The notes: a model not told the origin generated them from the sequence alone. Shown: positions 19,702 through 30,421, numbered from the stretch's first letter. The stretch is DNA of 64,000 bases from Bacteroidales bacterium (GCA_024400455.1 JAKSMU010000008.1:62001-126000); one strand, 5' to 3'. Numbers and translations are program-made.

Positions 19702-22503
19702 ATGAAAAAATTAGCATTACTTTTCCTTGCAGTGGCTGGTTTTGCCACGGCAAGTATCGCACAGCAAGCGATGCCATGTCCACTTGACCCAAATGTCAGG
19801 ACTGGCAAATTGGAAAACGGATTGACTTATTACATCCGTCACAACGAGAAACCGGCACAGCGCGCCAATTTCTACATTGCCCAGAAAGTCGGTTCCATTC
19901 TTGAAGAAGAAGAGCAGCGCGGTCTGGCTCACTTCCTCGAGCACATGTGCTTCAACGGCACGCAGCATTTCCCTGGCAAGGATTTGCTTAACTACATGGA
20001 ACACAATGGCGTGAAGTTCGGCGAAAACGTCAATGCTTGGACCAGCATCGAGCAAACCGTTTACATGCTGACCAATGTCCCGACGACCAATCCCGGCTTG
20101 ATTGATTCCTGCCTCTTGGTCTTGCACGACTGGTCAAACTACGTTTCACTTGAAGACGAAGAAATCGACAAGGAACGTGGCGTCATTCTGGAAGAAATGC
20201 GTCAAGGACAAAACGCCATGATGCGCATGTACGAGACCTTACTTCCCGCCCTGTATCCAGATAGCCCTTACGGTGCCCGTCTGCCAATCGGCACGGAACA
20301 AGTGGTTGCCAATTTCGATTACGAGACCCTGCGCGCCTATTACAGAAAATGGTATCGTCCTGATTTGCAAGGCATCATCATCGTTGGCGACATCGATGTC
20401 GACCAAATCGAAAACAGGGTGAAGACCATGTTTGGTGCCATTCCTGCTGCCGAAAATCCTGCTGAACGCACACGCTTCCAGGTTGCCGACAACGACGAAC
20501 CGCTGATTGCCATCGCCTCCGATAAAGAAGAAACCAGCTATCAGATTAGCGTTTACTACAAGCACGACATCACTCCTATTGAAGAAAGAGGCGGCGTTGA
20601 CTACTGGCTTTCCACCTACGTTGCAGACATTATTTCCTCGATGTACAACAACCGTTTGGAAGAACTGACCCAAAAGCCAAATCCTCCGTTCATCTATGCA
20701 GGCGGCTATTACGGAACTTACTTTGTTTCAGATACTAAAGACGCTTGGTCAAGTGCTGCATACGCAAAAGACTTCGACGGCATCGACGAAGCCCTTACCG
20801 CCATCGTCATGGAAAACAACCGCATGAAGCAATTCGGCTTCACTGCTTCGGAATACGAACGCGCCAAGGCCGATTACCTCAGAATGGTTGAGAGCCAATA
20901 CGAAGAACGCAACAAACAGGATAACGGCAGATACCTCAACCCTATCCTCAACCATTTCCTGGGCAATGAACCAATGATGGGTATCGAAAACGAATATGCA
21001 CTCCTTTCACAAATCATGCCTAACCTCCCATTGGAAGTCGTCAACGCCTATGCAAAGGAACTCATCACCGAAAACAACATTGCCATTGCATTGACTGCTC
21101 CTCAGAAAGAAAGCGAAACACTTCCTACCAAGGACGAATTGCTGGCCCTCTTCAACAAGGCCAACACCATGGAAGTTGAAGCCTACACCGAAACCGTTTC
21201 CGACGAACCTTTGATTGCAAAGCTTCCAAAGAGTGGCAAAATCAAGAGCAAGAAGACCAACGACACCTTCGGCACGACCGAACTCACACTCAGCAATGGC
21301 ATGAAGGTCATCTACAAGCCTACCACTTTCAAGGATGATGAAATCATCATGTCAGCCTACAGCTTTGGCGGTTATTCTGTCATGGACATGGATGATCCTT
21401 ACACCTTACAGGAAATCAACGAATTGGTCACATTAGGCGGCGTCGGCAATTTCAGTGCCGTTGACCTTCCAAAGGTTTTGGCAGGCAAGAAAGCCAGCGT
21501 TCACCCATCCATCAGCAACTACACCGAAGGCATGGGCGGAAGCTGCTCCGTCAAGGATTTGGAAACCATGCTGCAACTCACCTATCTGTATTTCACTTCA
21601 CCGCGTGCTGACGAAGAAGCTCTTCAGTCATACCTGACCCGTACCAAGTCGATGTTGGCCAATGCCGAATCAGACCCAATGACCGCTTTCCGCGACAGCC
21701 TCTATGCCGTCATGTACGACTCACATCCGTTGGTAAAGCGCATGAAAGCAGAAGATTACGACAAGATTGACTACGCCAAAGCTCTGAAACTCTACCAAGA
21801 ACGCTTCAACGACCCGAATAATTTCGTCTTCACATTCGTTGGCAACATCGATCCTGCCACCTTCGAACCATTGGTTGAACAATATCTCGGTTCACTGAAG
21901 AAACACAAGAACAACGAAACCTGGAAAGACAACGGTTTGAACCTCACCCAGAAAGACAACATCTGCCACTACGAAAAACAGATGGAAACGCCAAAGGCAA
22001 CCTGCTACATGATTTACAATGGAGCTATGGAATACACCCTCAAGAACCAGCTCACCATGCAAGTTCTGAATGATGTGATGGACATTGTCTACACCGAGAA
22101 AATCCGTGAAGATGAAGGCGGCACATACGGTGTTGGCGTTCAAGGCAATGTCGGCCTCCGTCCTGAAGGCAACTTCATGTTCCTCATCGGTTTCGACACT
22201 AACAAAGAAATGCACGAAAAACTGATGAACATCGCCAAGGCAGAACTTGCCAATGTTTCAAACAACGGTCCACGTCCAGAAGACCTCAAGAAAGTAAAGG
22301 AATTCCTCGTCAAGAAACATGCTGAAGACCTTGAAAACAACCGTTACTGGATGAACAGCATCGTTGCCGAACAACGCGACGGCTTCAACCAGATGAAGGA
22401 TTATGTAGAAGTCCTCAACAGCATCAGCAGTGAAGATGTAACGGCCATGGCCAAGAAAGTCCTCAACGGCTACAAGAAGGAAATCGTTCAACTGCCTGAA
22501 TAA
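19702..22503 (+). CDS. Exported M16-family zinc peptidase
   Basis: A 933-residue pitrilysin-type peptidase with a signal peptide (cleavage near residue 20, FATASIAQQ). The inverted zinc motif HxxEH is at His77, Glu80 and His81 (HFLEHMCFNG), with a downstream Glu ligand in the EIDKERGVILEEM region near 155-165. The second half (about 510-933) is the non-catalytic M16 repeat, giving the one-chain double-clamshell form. It is probably periplasmic and degrades peptides. It is followed 40 bases later by an MFS transporter on the same strand. Confidence 0.92.
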   Translation: MKKLALLFLAVAGFATASIAQQAMPCPLDPNVRTGKLENGLTYYIRHNEKPAQRANFYIAQKVGSILEEEEQRGLAHFLEHMCFNGTQHFPGKDLLNYMEHNGVKFGENVNAWTSIEQTVYMLTNVPTTNPGLIDSCLLVLHDWSNYVSLEDEEIDKERGVILEEMRQGQNAMMRMYETLLPALYPDSPYGARLPIGTEQVVANFDYETLRAYYRKWYRPDLQGIIIVGDIDVDQIENRVKTMFGAIPAAENPAERTRFQVADNDEPLIAIASDKEETSYQISVYYKHDITPIEERGGVDYWLSTYVADIISSMYNNRLEELTQKPNPPFIYAGGYYGTYFVSDTKDAWSSAAYAKDFDGIDEALTAIVMENNRMKQFGFTASEYERAKADYLRMVESQYEERNKQDNGRYLNPILNHFLGNEPMMGIENEYALLSQIMPNLPLEVVNAYAKELITENNIAIALTAPQKESETLPTKDELLALFNKANTMEVEAYTETVSDEPLIAKLPKSGKIKSKKTNDTFGTTELTLSNGMKVIYKPTTFKDDEIIMSAYSFGGYSVMDMDDPYTLQEINELVTLGGVGNFSAVDLPKVLAGKKASVHPSISNYTEGMGGSCSVKDLETMLQLTYLYFTSPRADEEALQSYLTRTKSMLANAESDPMTAFRDSLYAVMYDSHPLVKRMKAEDYDKIDYAKALKLYQERFNDPNNFVFTFVGNIDPATFEPLVEQYLGSLKKHKNNETWKDNGLNLTQKDNICHYEKQMETPKATCYMIYNGAMEYTLKNQLTMQVLNDVMDIVYTEKIREDEGGTYGVGVQGNVGLRPEGNFMFLIGFDTNKEMHEKLMNIAKAELANVSNNGPRPEDLKKVKEFLVKKHAEDLENNRYWMNSIVAEQRDGFNQMKDYVEVLNSISSEDVTAMAKKVLNGYKKEIVQLPE

Positions 22504-22543
22504 TGAGCAATCAATTTAGTATCAACAATAAAAACTTAGTCAA

Positions 22544-24175
22544 ATGACAGAAAAATTAACAATGAGAGACAATGCCACCTATAGGTGGATTGCCTTGCTG
22601 CTTTTGGCCTTGGCCATGTTTTGTTCATACATCTTTATGGACATTCTCTCCCCCATTAAGGACTTGATGATGCTTTCAGTCGAAGAAGGCGGTCGCGGTT
22701 GGGATTCAACGGCATTTGGCACTATGCAAGGTGCAGAGACCTTCCTTAATGTGTTTGTATTCTTCCTGATTTTTGCAGGCATCATCCTCGACAAGATGGG
22801 TGTCCGTTTCACTGCCGTCCTTTCAGGTGCGGTGATGTTAGTAGGCGCCCTCATCGAATGGTACGCTATTTCCGACAAGTTCATCGGCAGCGGTGCTGAA
22901 ACATGGTTCACAAACAACCTTAACTACATCCCTGGCTTTGAAGAGATTGGCGTTGCCCCATTCTATAGAGGCATGCCCGCTTCAGCTAAGCTTGCCGCCC
23001 TCGGTTTCATGCTGTTCGGCTGCGGCACTGAAATGGGTGGCATCACCGTTTCACGCGGTATCGTGAAGTGGTTCAAGGGACGCGACACAGCATTGGCTAT
23101 GGGTTCAGAAATGGCTTTGGCTCGTCTCGGCGTTGCTACCTGCATGATTTTCTCACCTTATTTTGCAAAACTTGGTGGCAGCATCCATGTCGACAAGTCA
23201 GTGGCTTTCGGTGTTGTACTGCTCTGCATCGCACTCATTATGTTTGTCGTGTACTTCTTCATGGATAAGAAATTGGACGCTCAGACTGGCGAAGCCGAAG
23301 AAAAAGACGATCCATTCAAGGTTTCGGATATCGGCAAGATCCTCTCAAGCCTCGGTTTCTGGCTGGTTGCCCTTCTCTGCGTGCTCTATTACTCAGCCAT
23401 TTTCCCATTCCAGAAATATGCCGTCAACATGCTGCAGTGCAACCTGACCCTGGTTCCTGGCGAAGGTTTCTGGGCTAGCAATACTGTCACTATCGTTCAA
23501 TACATCATTATGCTCGTCGTGGCCATCTGCGCTTTCGCAAGCAACTTCTCAAAGAAAAAAGGCCTGAAATTCGGTCTGATGGCTCTCGCCGTTGTGGCTC
23601 TCGTGGTTTACTGCTGGATGGGTTACAAGCGCGGCACCGCCGAAACCATTTTCGCAGTGTTCCCACTGCTCGCTGTGGCCATCACGCCAATCCTTGGCAA
23701 CTATGTCGACCACAAAGGCAAGGCAGCTTCCATGCTGATGATTGGCTCACTGCTGCTCATCCTCTGCCACCTCACCTTCGCATTCGTCCTGCCTATGTTC
23801 AAGGGCAATGCCGTTGGCGGTATCATCGTGGCTTACCTCACCATCTTGGTCCTCGGCGCATCGTTCTCATTGGTTCCAGCCGCTTTGTGGCCAAGCGTTC
23901 CAAAGCTCGTTGACGAAAAGATCATCGGTTCGGCCTACGCACTCATTTTCTGGATTCAGAACATCGGCTTGTGGCTGTTCCCTCTGCTGATTGGTAAGGT
24001 CCTCGACAAGACCAACCCTGGCGTAACCGATCCTACGGCATTCAACTACACATGGCCTCTCGTCATGTTGGCATGCTTAGGCATTGCTGCCCTGATCATC
24101 GGCGTCATCCTCAAGGGTGTTGACAAAAAGAAACACCTCGGTCTGGAAGAGCCTAACATCATTGAAGAAAAGTAA
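22544..24175 (+). CDS. MFS-family transporter
   Basis: A 543-residue multi-pass inner-membrane protein with many hydrophobic helices in major-facilitator arrangement. The loop between helices 2 and 3 carries ILDKMGVRF, the family's GxxxDxxGxR-like motif. A charged central loop (KKLDAQTGEAEEKDDPF, near residue 240) separates the two halves. The substrate cannot be read from the sequence. It lies 40 bases after the M16 peptidase gene, so peptide or amino-acid uptake is possible but only inferred. A strong terminator follows. Confidence 0.85.
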   Translation: MTEKLTMRDNATYRWIALLLLALAMFCSYIFMDILSPIKDLMMLSVEEGGRGWDSTAFGTMQGAETFLNVFVFFLIFAGIILDKMGVRFTAVLSGAVMLVGALIEWYAISDKFIGSGAETWFTNNLNYIPGFEEIGVAPFYRGMPASAKLAALGFMLFGCGTEMGGITVSRGIVKWFKGRDTALAMGSEMALARLGVATCMIFSPYFAKLGGSIHVDKSVAFGVVLLCIALIMFVVYFFMDKKLDAQTGEAEEKDDPFKVSDIGKILSSLGFWLVALLCVLYYSAIFPFQKYAVNMLQCNLTLVPGEGFWASNTVTIVQYIIMLVVAICAFASNFSKKKGLKFGLMALAVVALVVYCWMGYKRGTAETIFAVFPLLAVAITPILGNYVDHKGKAASMLMIGSLLLILCHLTFAFVLPMFKGNAVGGIIVAYLTILVLGASFSLVPAALWPSVPKLVDEKIIGSAYALIFWIQNIGLWLFPLLIGKVLDKTNPGVTDPTAFNYTWPLVMLACLGIAALIIGVILKGVDKKKHLGLEEPNIIEEK

Positions 24176-24193
24176 TCAATGCCTTATAGATGA

Positions 24194-24224
24194 AAAAAGC
24201 CGCTCATTTGGGCGGCTTTTTCAT
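24194..24224 (+). terminator. Terminator after the MFS gene
   Basis: The stem AAAAAGCCGC pairs with GCGGCTTTTT around an 8-base loop, followed by T-rich sequence. It lies between convergent genes and probably works in both directions. Confidence 0.85.
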
Positions 24225-24225
24225 T

Positions 24226-24558
24226 TTATCTTGCAACAAACGGAATGTTGCACATATCAAGAATTTCTGTGACAAACTTCCGTTCCAAGACGCCAAACTC
24301 GCCATCGGAACGGGCTATTTTTGTCATCATAAGCGAAAAATCATGTTTTTTCTCTTTCGCCAAACGCCTCAATGTTTCAAAGGTTTTAGATTGCAATTCA
24401 TCTTTTGGGCAAGGCACAAAACTCTCATCCGAAAAATCAAGTTCCTTCAAACACTCTTGATATACAGCATCCTCCAATTCATGACTACGGAAATCAGCGT
24501 GAGCCAAATTATAAAGCACGCTGACGATGGCTTCCTGTTCTTCTCTTGTGTATTCCAT
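24226..24558 (-). CDS. Small helical protein, possibly TerB-like
   Basis: A 110-residue all-helical cytoplasmic protein beginning MEYTREEQEAIV. The layout (YNLAHADFRSHELE..., then MMTKIARSDGEFGVLERKFV) recalls TerB/DjlA-type domains, in which Asp-Gly-x-hydrophobic repeats follow each helix pair. No function can be assigned. The ATG at 24558 is preferred; the 10 extra upstream residues would run into the tRNA-Val terminator. Confidence 0.6.
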   Translation of the reverse strand: MEYTREEQEAIVSVLYNLAHADFRSHELEDAVYQECLKELDFSDESFVPCPKDELQSKTFETLRRLAKEKKHDFSLMMTKIARSDGEFGVLERKFVTEILDMCNIPFVAR

Positions 24559-24574
24559 TTCTTTGATATTTCCA

Positions 24575-24604
24575 ATAAAAAAAGCCACTGAAAAGTGGCT
24601 TTTC
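24575..24604 (-). terminator. Terminator after tRNA-Val
   Basis: On the - strand the stem AGCCACT/AGTGGCT with a short loop is followed by a run of T. It lies immediately downstream of tRNA-Val. Confidence 0.8.
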
Positions 24605-24607
24605 GTG

Positions 24608-24682
24608 TGGGAACTGTTGGATTCGAACCAGCGACCCCCTGCTTGTAAGGCAGGTGCTCTGAACCAACTGAGCTAAGCTCCC
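24608..24682 (-). tRNA. tRNA-Val (anticodon TAC)
   Basis: A 75-nt cloverleaf on the - strand. The acceptor GGGAGCT pairs with AGTTCCC (one G-T pair), the D-arm is TAGCTCAGTTGG, the anticodon stem is CCTGC/GCAGG around CTTACAA (anticodon TAC), and the T-arm contains GGTTCGAATCC. The discriminator is A and CCA is not encoded. Confidence 0.97.
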
Positions 24683-24692
24683 TTTTGCGCTG

Positions 24693-24722
24693 CAAAAATA
24701 CTACAATTTTCGATTCATCCAA
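24693..24722 (-). promoter_or_regulatory. Promoter of tRNA-Val
   Basis: On the - strand, TTG (24722-24720), a 19-bp spacer and TATTTTTG (24700-24693) match the Bacteroidetes -33/-7 consensus and lie just before the tRNA. Confidence 0.75.
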
Positions 24723-24786
24723 CATTTATTCCGTTTTTTATGTCAAATTATGCACAGTCACAAATAATTCAATGATTCACAAACAT

Positions 24787-27390
24787 TTATTTCACAATAT
24801 AATTATACAATGCATTGCCCACTCCTGTCACCAAATTCAATTCATTGTCGTCGTGAAGGCTGCCCACCGCAAACGGAGTCTCTCCAATCAAACCTGAACT
24901 AACCAATATATTTCCCTTATTGTCAATAAGATAAATCTCACGGGATGCCGTAGCGGCAACACCTAACATCCTTTTATTACGAGAAACATTGAAAAAAACT
25001 GGTTTTGAATTGATCTCAACATCAAAGGCATGTTCAAAAAGAATGTTCTTGAACCGGTCGAAAATCCACAAATTCTTTCCATCTAAATAGATGAAATCCG
25101 GATCTTGATTTGAATTGAAATCTTCATACAAGAAGAAATGCTTATCAGAAAAATCACCAAAATCAGTACGCGCCAACTTGCCTTCCGATGAAATATACAG
25201 CAAATCGCCTTTATCATCGGAAGTCAGGATTATGCCTTTTCGATTGGTCTTATTTTCATAAAAGTCGGCGCCTTGCGATTTCTTCAATTCATCAGTCAAA
25301 GGAATTCTAATTCTGCCTTGCCTGTCCAAAATTCGGATGGCACCCTTTTCATCCGTAACAATGATAAAATCCTTATTGTCAGCAACTAAATGCTGAACCG
25401 GCTTCAGCACCCGGTCATCAGTACGGTGACGGTTCCAACCTTCAGTTTCATTGCCCGACAAATCATAGTTGTATACAAAACGGTCTTCGCCACACAAAAC
25501 CAGACGGCAATCAGAAGAGCCACTATAATCGAAAACAGAGAGTCCATTCGAAGCCTTAGAAAGCAATTTCACGGGAAAACCATCCATGCTATTGCCATTA
25601 CGGTCAAGCAAATAAATGTAATTAGCCGTATTGAAAACGAACTGCTGCTGACCGTTTTTCAAGGCATCAACCACAAAGACATCGCTCATCGGCGACTCAG
25701 AGATTTCGTTTTTCCACAGGATCTCGCCATCAGCCGAAATCAAGTACATATTATCCTGAGTATCAAAAACAATAATGTCGCTCGAATTTCCAGTAGCACT
25801 GGAGACGATGTATGGTTTCCCTTTTAAAGGAGCACTCAAATTCAATTTCCATGCGACATTTTTTTCTTCCTTAACCTCCGATTGATTCTTGAGGAAAGCG
25901 CAAGTGTAAACCAAGTCTTTTGACGCAGCAAATTGCAAGGAAAATGCTTGATATTTGGACAAGAGTCCATCATTCCGTTTCAGGAAATCCAAAAAGCCAC
26001 CACCTAAATAGGAATAGATAAATTTCTCATTATCAGCACAAGAAACATAAAACGAGATGTTTGATGTTTCAAGCATGTTTTCCTGAAAATCCTTAAAATT
26101 CTCATTCAAATCTAGCGTACGCCCAGAACGATAAGACGCAATCACATCCTGAAGCACATTTACCTCGTTGGCAATCACCAAATACTGGTCGACAATCGAA
26201 TAGCTACATTTTTTCAAGGCAGAAAAACTTGATCCAAAAACTCCCGGAACAAAGTCATCCACATTCAAATTAAAAAGCGTATATCCCTGCGATTCAACAG
26301 TTTCAGACACGCCAAACTTTGAAATCATCCGCGTCCAGAACCGAATAGCCGTGGAAGGATCTTCCATACGGGCAATAAAAACAGGATAAGCCGCATTACC
26401 GAAAACAGCATACGACACTTCCGACAAACTGCTCACGAACTGCGTTTTAACATCCATGCCAATGCACTTACTCAAAGCTTCATAAGATTGCTTATCAGTC
26501 ACTTCCTCCCAATAAGAAGTATAGTCCGACATGCCATAATGCAGCATCATTTTTGTGTTATAAGGCAAAATGTTGATAATGGAATTGCGCACAGGCAACT
26601 GATATTTAAGCGGTTTCATAAACAAAGCCGAATCAGTCGCCTTTGAATAGCCATTCAAGACAACACCCTCATTTTTCACCAACATGTCTAAAGCCGCTAA
26701 GCCTTTTGACTGCGCAGCCAACCGCTCACCGCCTTTCGCATATCTATCTGAAACCGACGATACGGCGAAATCGCCCAACAAGGAATAATTCAAATATATG
26801 TGCGTATTGACATTATTTCCAAATGTAGAACGGACACGCTGGAAATCAGGGTTATCACTTATCTTTCGAGGACTTTCATATTGCTCAAGCACTTCCCAAG
26901 CCATTGCTTCGTTACGAGTATAGAACAGAAATTCATCTTTAGTAAAAACGCACAAAGAATCCACACAAAACAACCCGTTTTTTCCCTTCTCTTTGAATTC
27001 AAGGATTTTACCATTCGCTTCAAGGGTCCTCTTTAAATCCTTATCTGATAATGATTTATTCAGTTTAGCAGCAATAAAAGGTTCATAAGCAACATCCATT
27101 TTTGAAACGGCAAAAACGAATTGAGCATTTTTCACAGGAGCCGACAGCCTTTCATCAGACGAAAAGATGGAATCGTATTCAAAAAACTCTTTCTCAAACG
27201 ATTGCAATATGTCAACCGACTGGAAATAAGGATGCAAAGCATTCACAAATTCATGTGAATTCCTCGACTCAACCATTATTGCAGTTTGCGAAGGCAACAC
27301 ATCAAAGACTGAAGTCTCCAGCTTTTTGCTGCAAGAGAACAGCAAAAGCGAAAACGCAAACATCATTGCATATCTTATCCATTTCATCAT
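24787..27390 (-). CDS. Large lipoprotein with C-terminal beta-propeller-like region
   Basis: An 867-residue lipoprotein with lipobox LLFSC and Cys20. The N-terminal half (about 25-510) resembles the DUF3352-type lipoproteins of Bacteroidetes, with repeated comparisons of residues around YLNYSLLGDF and GMSDYTSYWEE. The C-terminal part (about 530-867) is a run of short beta-repeats (ILWKNEISESP, NYIYLLDRNGNSMDGFPVK, IRILDRQGRIRIP) that look like a PQQ- or WD-type propeller without an active site. It is the last gene of a - strand run after purD, a membrane protein and rnhB, 22 bases after rnhB. The function is unknown. Confidence 0.7.
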   Translation of the reverse strand: MMKWIRYAMMFAFSLLLFSCSKKLETSVFDVLPSQTAIMVESRNSHEFVNALHPYFQSVDILQSFEKEFFEYDSIFSSDERLSAPVKNAQFVFAVSKMDVAYEPFIAAKLNKSLSDKDLKRTLEANGKILEFKEKGKNGLFCVDSLCVFTKDEFLFYTRNEAMAWEVLEQYESPRKISDNPDFQRVRSTFGNNVNTHIYLNYSLLGDFAVSSVSDRYAKGGERLAAQSKGLAALDMLVKNEGVVLNGYSKATDSALFMKPLKYQLPVRNSIINILPYNTKMMLHYGMSDYTSYWEEVTDKQSYEALSKCIGMDVKTQFVSSLSEVSYAVFGNAAYPVFIARMEDPSTAIRFWTRMISKFGVSETVESQGYTLFNLNVDDFVPGVFGSSFSALKKCSYSIVDQYLVIANEVNVLQDVIASYRSGRTLDLNENFKDFQENMLETSNISFYVSCADNEKFIYSYLGGGFLDFLKRNDGLLSKYQAFSLQFAASKDLVYTCAFLKNQSEVKEEKNVAWKLNLSAPLKGKPYIVSSATGNSSDIIVFDTQDNMYLISADGEILWKNEISESPMSDVFVVDALKNGQQQFVFNTANYIYLLDRNGNSMDGFPVKLLSKASNGLSVFDYSGSSDCRLVLCGEDRFVYNYDLSGNETEGWNRHRTDDRVLKPVQHLVADNKDFIIVTDEKGAIRILDRQGRIRIPLTDELKKSQGADFYENKTNRKGIILTSDDKGDLLYISSEGKLARTDFGDFSDKHFFLYEDFNSNQDPDFIYLDGKNLWIFDRFKNILFEHAFDVEINSKPVFFNVSRNKRMLGVAATASREIYLIDNKGNILVSSGLIGETPFAVGSLHDDNELNLVTGVGNALYNYIVK

Positions 27391-27411
27391 AAATACCTGT
27401 TTTTTAATCCA

Positions 27412-28008
27412 TTACAAATCAAGTTTCAACTGAATGGCCATATTAAAGGTCTTGCGATGCAAATCACAGATGCCGTAATCAGCAATAGCCTGTTTATGTT
27501 CAAGCGTCGGGTAGCCTTTGTTTTTTTTCCAATTATACATTGGGAACTGTGCATCATAGTCCACCATCATCATGTCGCGGGTTGTCTTTGCCAGAATGGA
27601 TGCCGCCGCAATTGACTGGTATTTAGCATCTCCACCCACAATGCAGATATGTTTTAATTCTCGGTACGGATTAAAACGATTGCCATCAATCAATAGAAAT
27701 TCAGGTCTCACAACCAACTTATCCAAAGCACGATGCATGGCCAGAAACGAAGCATTCAGAATGTTTATCTCGTCAATTTCTTCAGCCGTCACTATTCCAA
27801 CACCATACGCCAAGGCTTCGCGCATAATAATTTCTCTCAATTCCATGCGCTTTTTCTCCGTAAGTTTCTTAGAATCATTCAACTCTGGAAAATCATAGTC
27901 TTTCTTCAGGATTACAGCGCCAGCCACGACAGGTCCCGCCAAACAACCACGGCCTGCCTCATCGCATCCCGCTTCAATATATTCGGAATAGTGTGTCTTA
28001 AGTGCCAT
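27412..28008 (-). CDS. rnhB: Ribonuclease HII
   Basis: Cleaves RNA in RNA-DNA hybrids and removes single ribonucleotides from DNA. The 198-residue protein contains the catalytic DEAGRG motif near the N-terminus, then [19 protein letters not shown] and SILAKTTRD, with the active-site acidic residues in place. I use the ATG at 28008; a TTG two codons upstream is also in frame. The preceding gene's stop is only 2 bases away, indicating coupling. Confidence 0.95.
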   Translation of the reverse strand: MALKTHYSEYIEAGCDEAGRGCLAGPVVAGAVILKKDYDFPELNDSKKLTEKKRMELREIIMREALAYGVGIVTAEEIDEINILNASFLAMHRALDKLVVRPEFLLIDGNRFNPYRELKHICIVGGDAKYQSIAAASILAKTTRDMMMVDYDAQFPMYNWKKNKGYPTLEHKQAIADYGICDLHRKTFNMAIQLKLDL

Positions 28009-28010
28009 AA

Positions 28011-28994
28011 TCAAAAGATTTTCAACAAATAACGATTCAAGAAAACCAAAATGACGAATATGGACAAAACGACATTAGCAGGCCCTGTTTTATCCACATA
28101 TGACAACTCATAGGACACGATTATCGAAAAAGCAAGGAAAATCAGCCCATGAATCAAAGGATTGCCTCCAATGAAAAGCAGGAAAATCGAAAACAGCAAC
28201 AGAATTATAGTCATTGTCATTTTCGAACGAACCGGCACCGATTTTTCAAAACTAAAATTCCGACCATTGAAAAGCGGCAGCACGACGGAAACCGCAAGCA
28301 CAATAAACAGTGCCACATAGCGACCGCTAAAGCCAGATGCCGTCAAATGGAAGCCAGTAAAATAATCAGCATAAGCATGAAGAACGCTTGGCAAATCTCC
28401 GAACAGGAATGCCGCTCCAAAGTAAATGAAATACGGGAACAAGAAGCCTATTATTGGAATGATTTGCAAACGCATCGAACTGAAATGCGAAACAATAAGC
28501 GAAGCTATAACCCACAGAACCAATACGATAAGCGGGAAATAGCACATAGTTGCCAAGGCAAGACAGACCCCGGCATTGAATAGATAAATTTCAGGATTGG
28601 ACGTCTGATAGATTAGGAAACATATATGAATCAATGCCAGCACGAAAACTAAGGATAACGCAAAAGGGAAGAAACCGGTTTGCGTAAGTGTAAGGTTCAT
28701 GAACAAGAGAAACACAAACGCCCCCATCGTACTTACTTTTGAAATTATCTGATTAGCAACCAAGATGGAATTGAAAAACAAAGCTTCCAAAACCATCAGT
28801 ACAAAAGCAGTAATCAGCATGGCGAGCGACGAAGCATCCAAAAGGCCAGAGAACCAATTATAGATAGGTGTGACTGGAGAGGTCAAAGTCATGTCGACCG
28901 CACCCGACAAAAACGCCGGAATCCACAAGGCAATCGCTAGCAAAGCCAGCACAATGTATTGGATAATATAGCTTTGGCGAAAAAACTTAATCAC
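28011..28994 (-). CDS. Multi-pass inner-membrane protein (DUF6427-like)
   Basis: A 327-residue protein made almost wholly of hydrophobic helices, I estimate 9-10, with short basic loops. It resembles the uncharacterised Bacteroidetes family DUF6427, which I recall near purD. No catalytic or transport motif is visible. It lies 19 bases after purD and 2 bases before rnhB in one operon. Confidence 0.65.
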   Translation of the reverse strand: MIKFFRQSYIIQYIVLALLAIALWIPAFLSGAVDMTLTSPVTPIYNWFSGLLDASSLAMLITAFVLMVLEALFFNSILVANQIISKVSTMGAFVFLLFMNLTLTQTGFFPFALSLVFVLALIHICFLIYQTSNPEIYLFNAGVCLALATMCYFPLIVLVLWVIASLIVSHFSSMRLQIIPIIGFLFPYFIYFGAAFLFGDLPSVLHAYADYFTGFHLTASGFSGRYVALFIVLAVSVVLPLFNGRNFSFEKSVPVRSKMTMTIILLLFSIFLLFIGGNPLIHGLIFLAFSIIVSYELSYVDKTGPANVVLSIFVILVFLNRYLLKIF

Positions 28995-29013
28995 AAGTTT
29001 AAATGTTTAGTGT

Positions 29014-30315
29014 TTATTTGTTTAACTGTTGCTGGACATATTTCATCAAGTCCACACCAATGTCGTGGCGGAAATTCATGCCCTCGAAATGGATTTTCTC
29101 AACATTCTGATAAGCCAATTCACGGGCTTCTTCAATCGAATTGCCATGGGCTGTTACAGCAATCACACGTCCACCCGATGTAACGACATCGTTTTCAGCA
29201 TCAAAAGCAGTTCCTGCGTGGAAAGCGACACAATCCTTCACATTTTCAAAACCTGACATTTTCATGCCTTTCTTGTAGGATTCGGGATAACCGCCCGAAA
29301 CCATCATCACCGTCACCGCCGTCTTTGGATTTTTGGCGTAGGCCACTTCATTCAGACGACCTTCAGCACAGGCGCTCAGCATCAAGGTGAAATCGCCATC
29401 GATGCGTGTCATCACGGCTTCCGTTTCAGGATCGCCCATACGGACATTATATTCAATCACAAATGGATTGCCGCCATCGTTCATTAAACCTAAGAAAATA
29501 AAACCCTTATAATCGATATTTTCTGCTTTCAGACCTTTCAAAGTCGGTTTCACGATACGATCTTCTACTTTTTTTAGGAAATCATCGGTGCAGAAAGGCA
29601 CAGGCGAAACGGCACCCATACCGCCCGTATTCAGGCCTTTGTCGCCATCGCCAATGCGCTTGTAATCCTTTGCTTCAGGCAATAAGACATAATGTTCACC
29701 ATCAGTCAAGACAAAGACTGAGACTTCGATGCCTTTCAGGAATTCCTCGATCACAACCGTTGCCGAAGCCGAACCAAATTTTCCGCCTAACATATTGTTC
29801 AATTCGGCCTTTGCTTCATCAAGCGAGTCAAGAATCAAGACGCCCTTTCCTGCGGCCAAACCATCGGCTTTCAAAACATACGGAGCCTTGACGGTTTCAA
29901 GGAAAGCGAGACCTTCGTTCAGATTTTCAGCCGTCACCGTGCAACATTTTGCCGTCGGCACACCATATTTTTCCATGAACACCTTGGCAAATGCCTTGCT
30001 GCCCTCCAACTGAGCGCCTACCTTGTCAGGGCCAATGATTTTCACTGATTTCAGCACATCGTCATGTTTGAAGAAATCAACAACGCCATCAACCAAAGGC
30101 TGTTCCGGTCCGACAACGACCATTTGAACACCTTGCTCTATACAGAATTGCTTTATTGCCTCGAAATCACCGACTTTAATCGGCACATTCTTCCCAACTT
30201 CAGCCGTTCCTGCATTGCCAGGAGCAATAAACAGGTTTCTGCAATAAGGACTTTGCGCGATTTTCCAAGCCAAAGCGTGTTCACGGCCACCCGAACCAAG
30301 AACCAAAACATTCAT
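29014..30315 (-). CDS. purD: Phosphoribosylamine-glycine ligase
   Basis: The second step of purine synthesis: ATP, glycine and phosphoribosylamine give GAR. It is a 433-residue ATP-grasp enzyme starting MNVLVLGSGGREHALAWK. It contains PLVDGVVDFF, DGLAAGKGV, KDYKRIGDGDKGLNTGGMG and FIEYNVRMGDPETE-like sequence (FVIEYNVRMGDPE). The open frame continues upstream for 31 more codons to an ATG at 30408. That longer start is possible, but the family start is at 30315. It heads the run with a membrane-protein gene, rnhB and a lipoprotein gene. Confidence 0.92.
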   Translation of the reverse strand: MNVLVLGSGGREHALAWKIAQSPYCRNLFIAPGNAGTAEVGKNVPIKVGDFEAIKQFCIEQGVQMVVVGPEQPLVDGVVDFFKHDDVLKSVKIIGPDKVGAQLEGSKAFAKVFMEKYGVPTAKCCTVTAENLNEGLAFLETVKAPYVLKADGLAAGKGVLILDSLDEAKAELNNMLGGKFGSASATVVIEEFLKGIEVSVFVLTDGEHYVLLPEAKDYKRIGDGDKGLNTGGMGAVSPVPFCTDDFLKKVEDRIVKPTLKGLKAENIDYKGFIFLGLMNDGGNPFVIEYNVRMGDPETEAVMTRIDGDFTLMLSACAEGRLNEVAYAKNPKTAVTVMMVSGGYPESYKKGMKMSGFENVKDCVAFHAGTAFDAENDVVTSGGRVIAVTAHGNSIEEARELAYQNVEKIHFEGMNFRHDIGVDLMKYVQQQLNK

Positions 30316-30421
30316 TTCATCAAATGCCGTTACATTCTGACCTTGAATATCTTTCCAATTTACAGCCTCTTTTCCATTATCACCAGGATACATTATTATT
30401 TTTGCCATTTGAGAGTCAATT

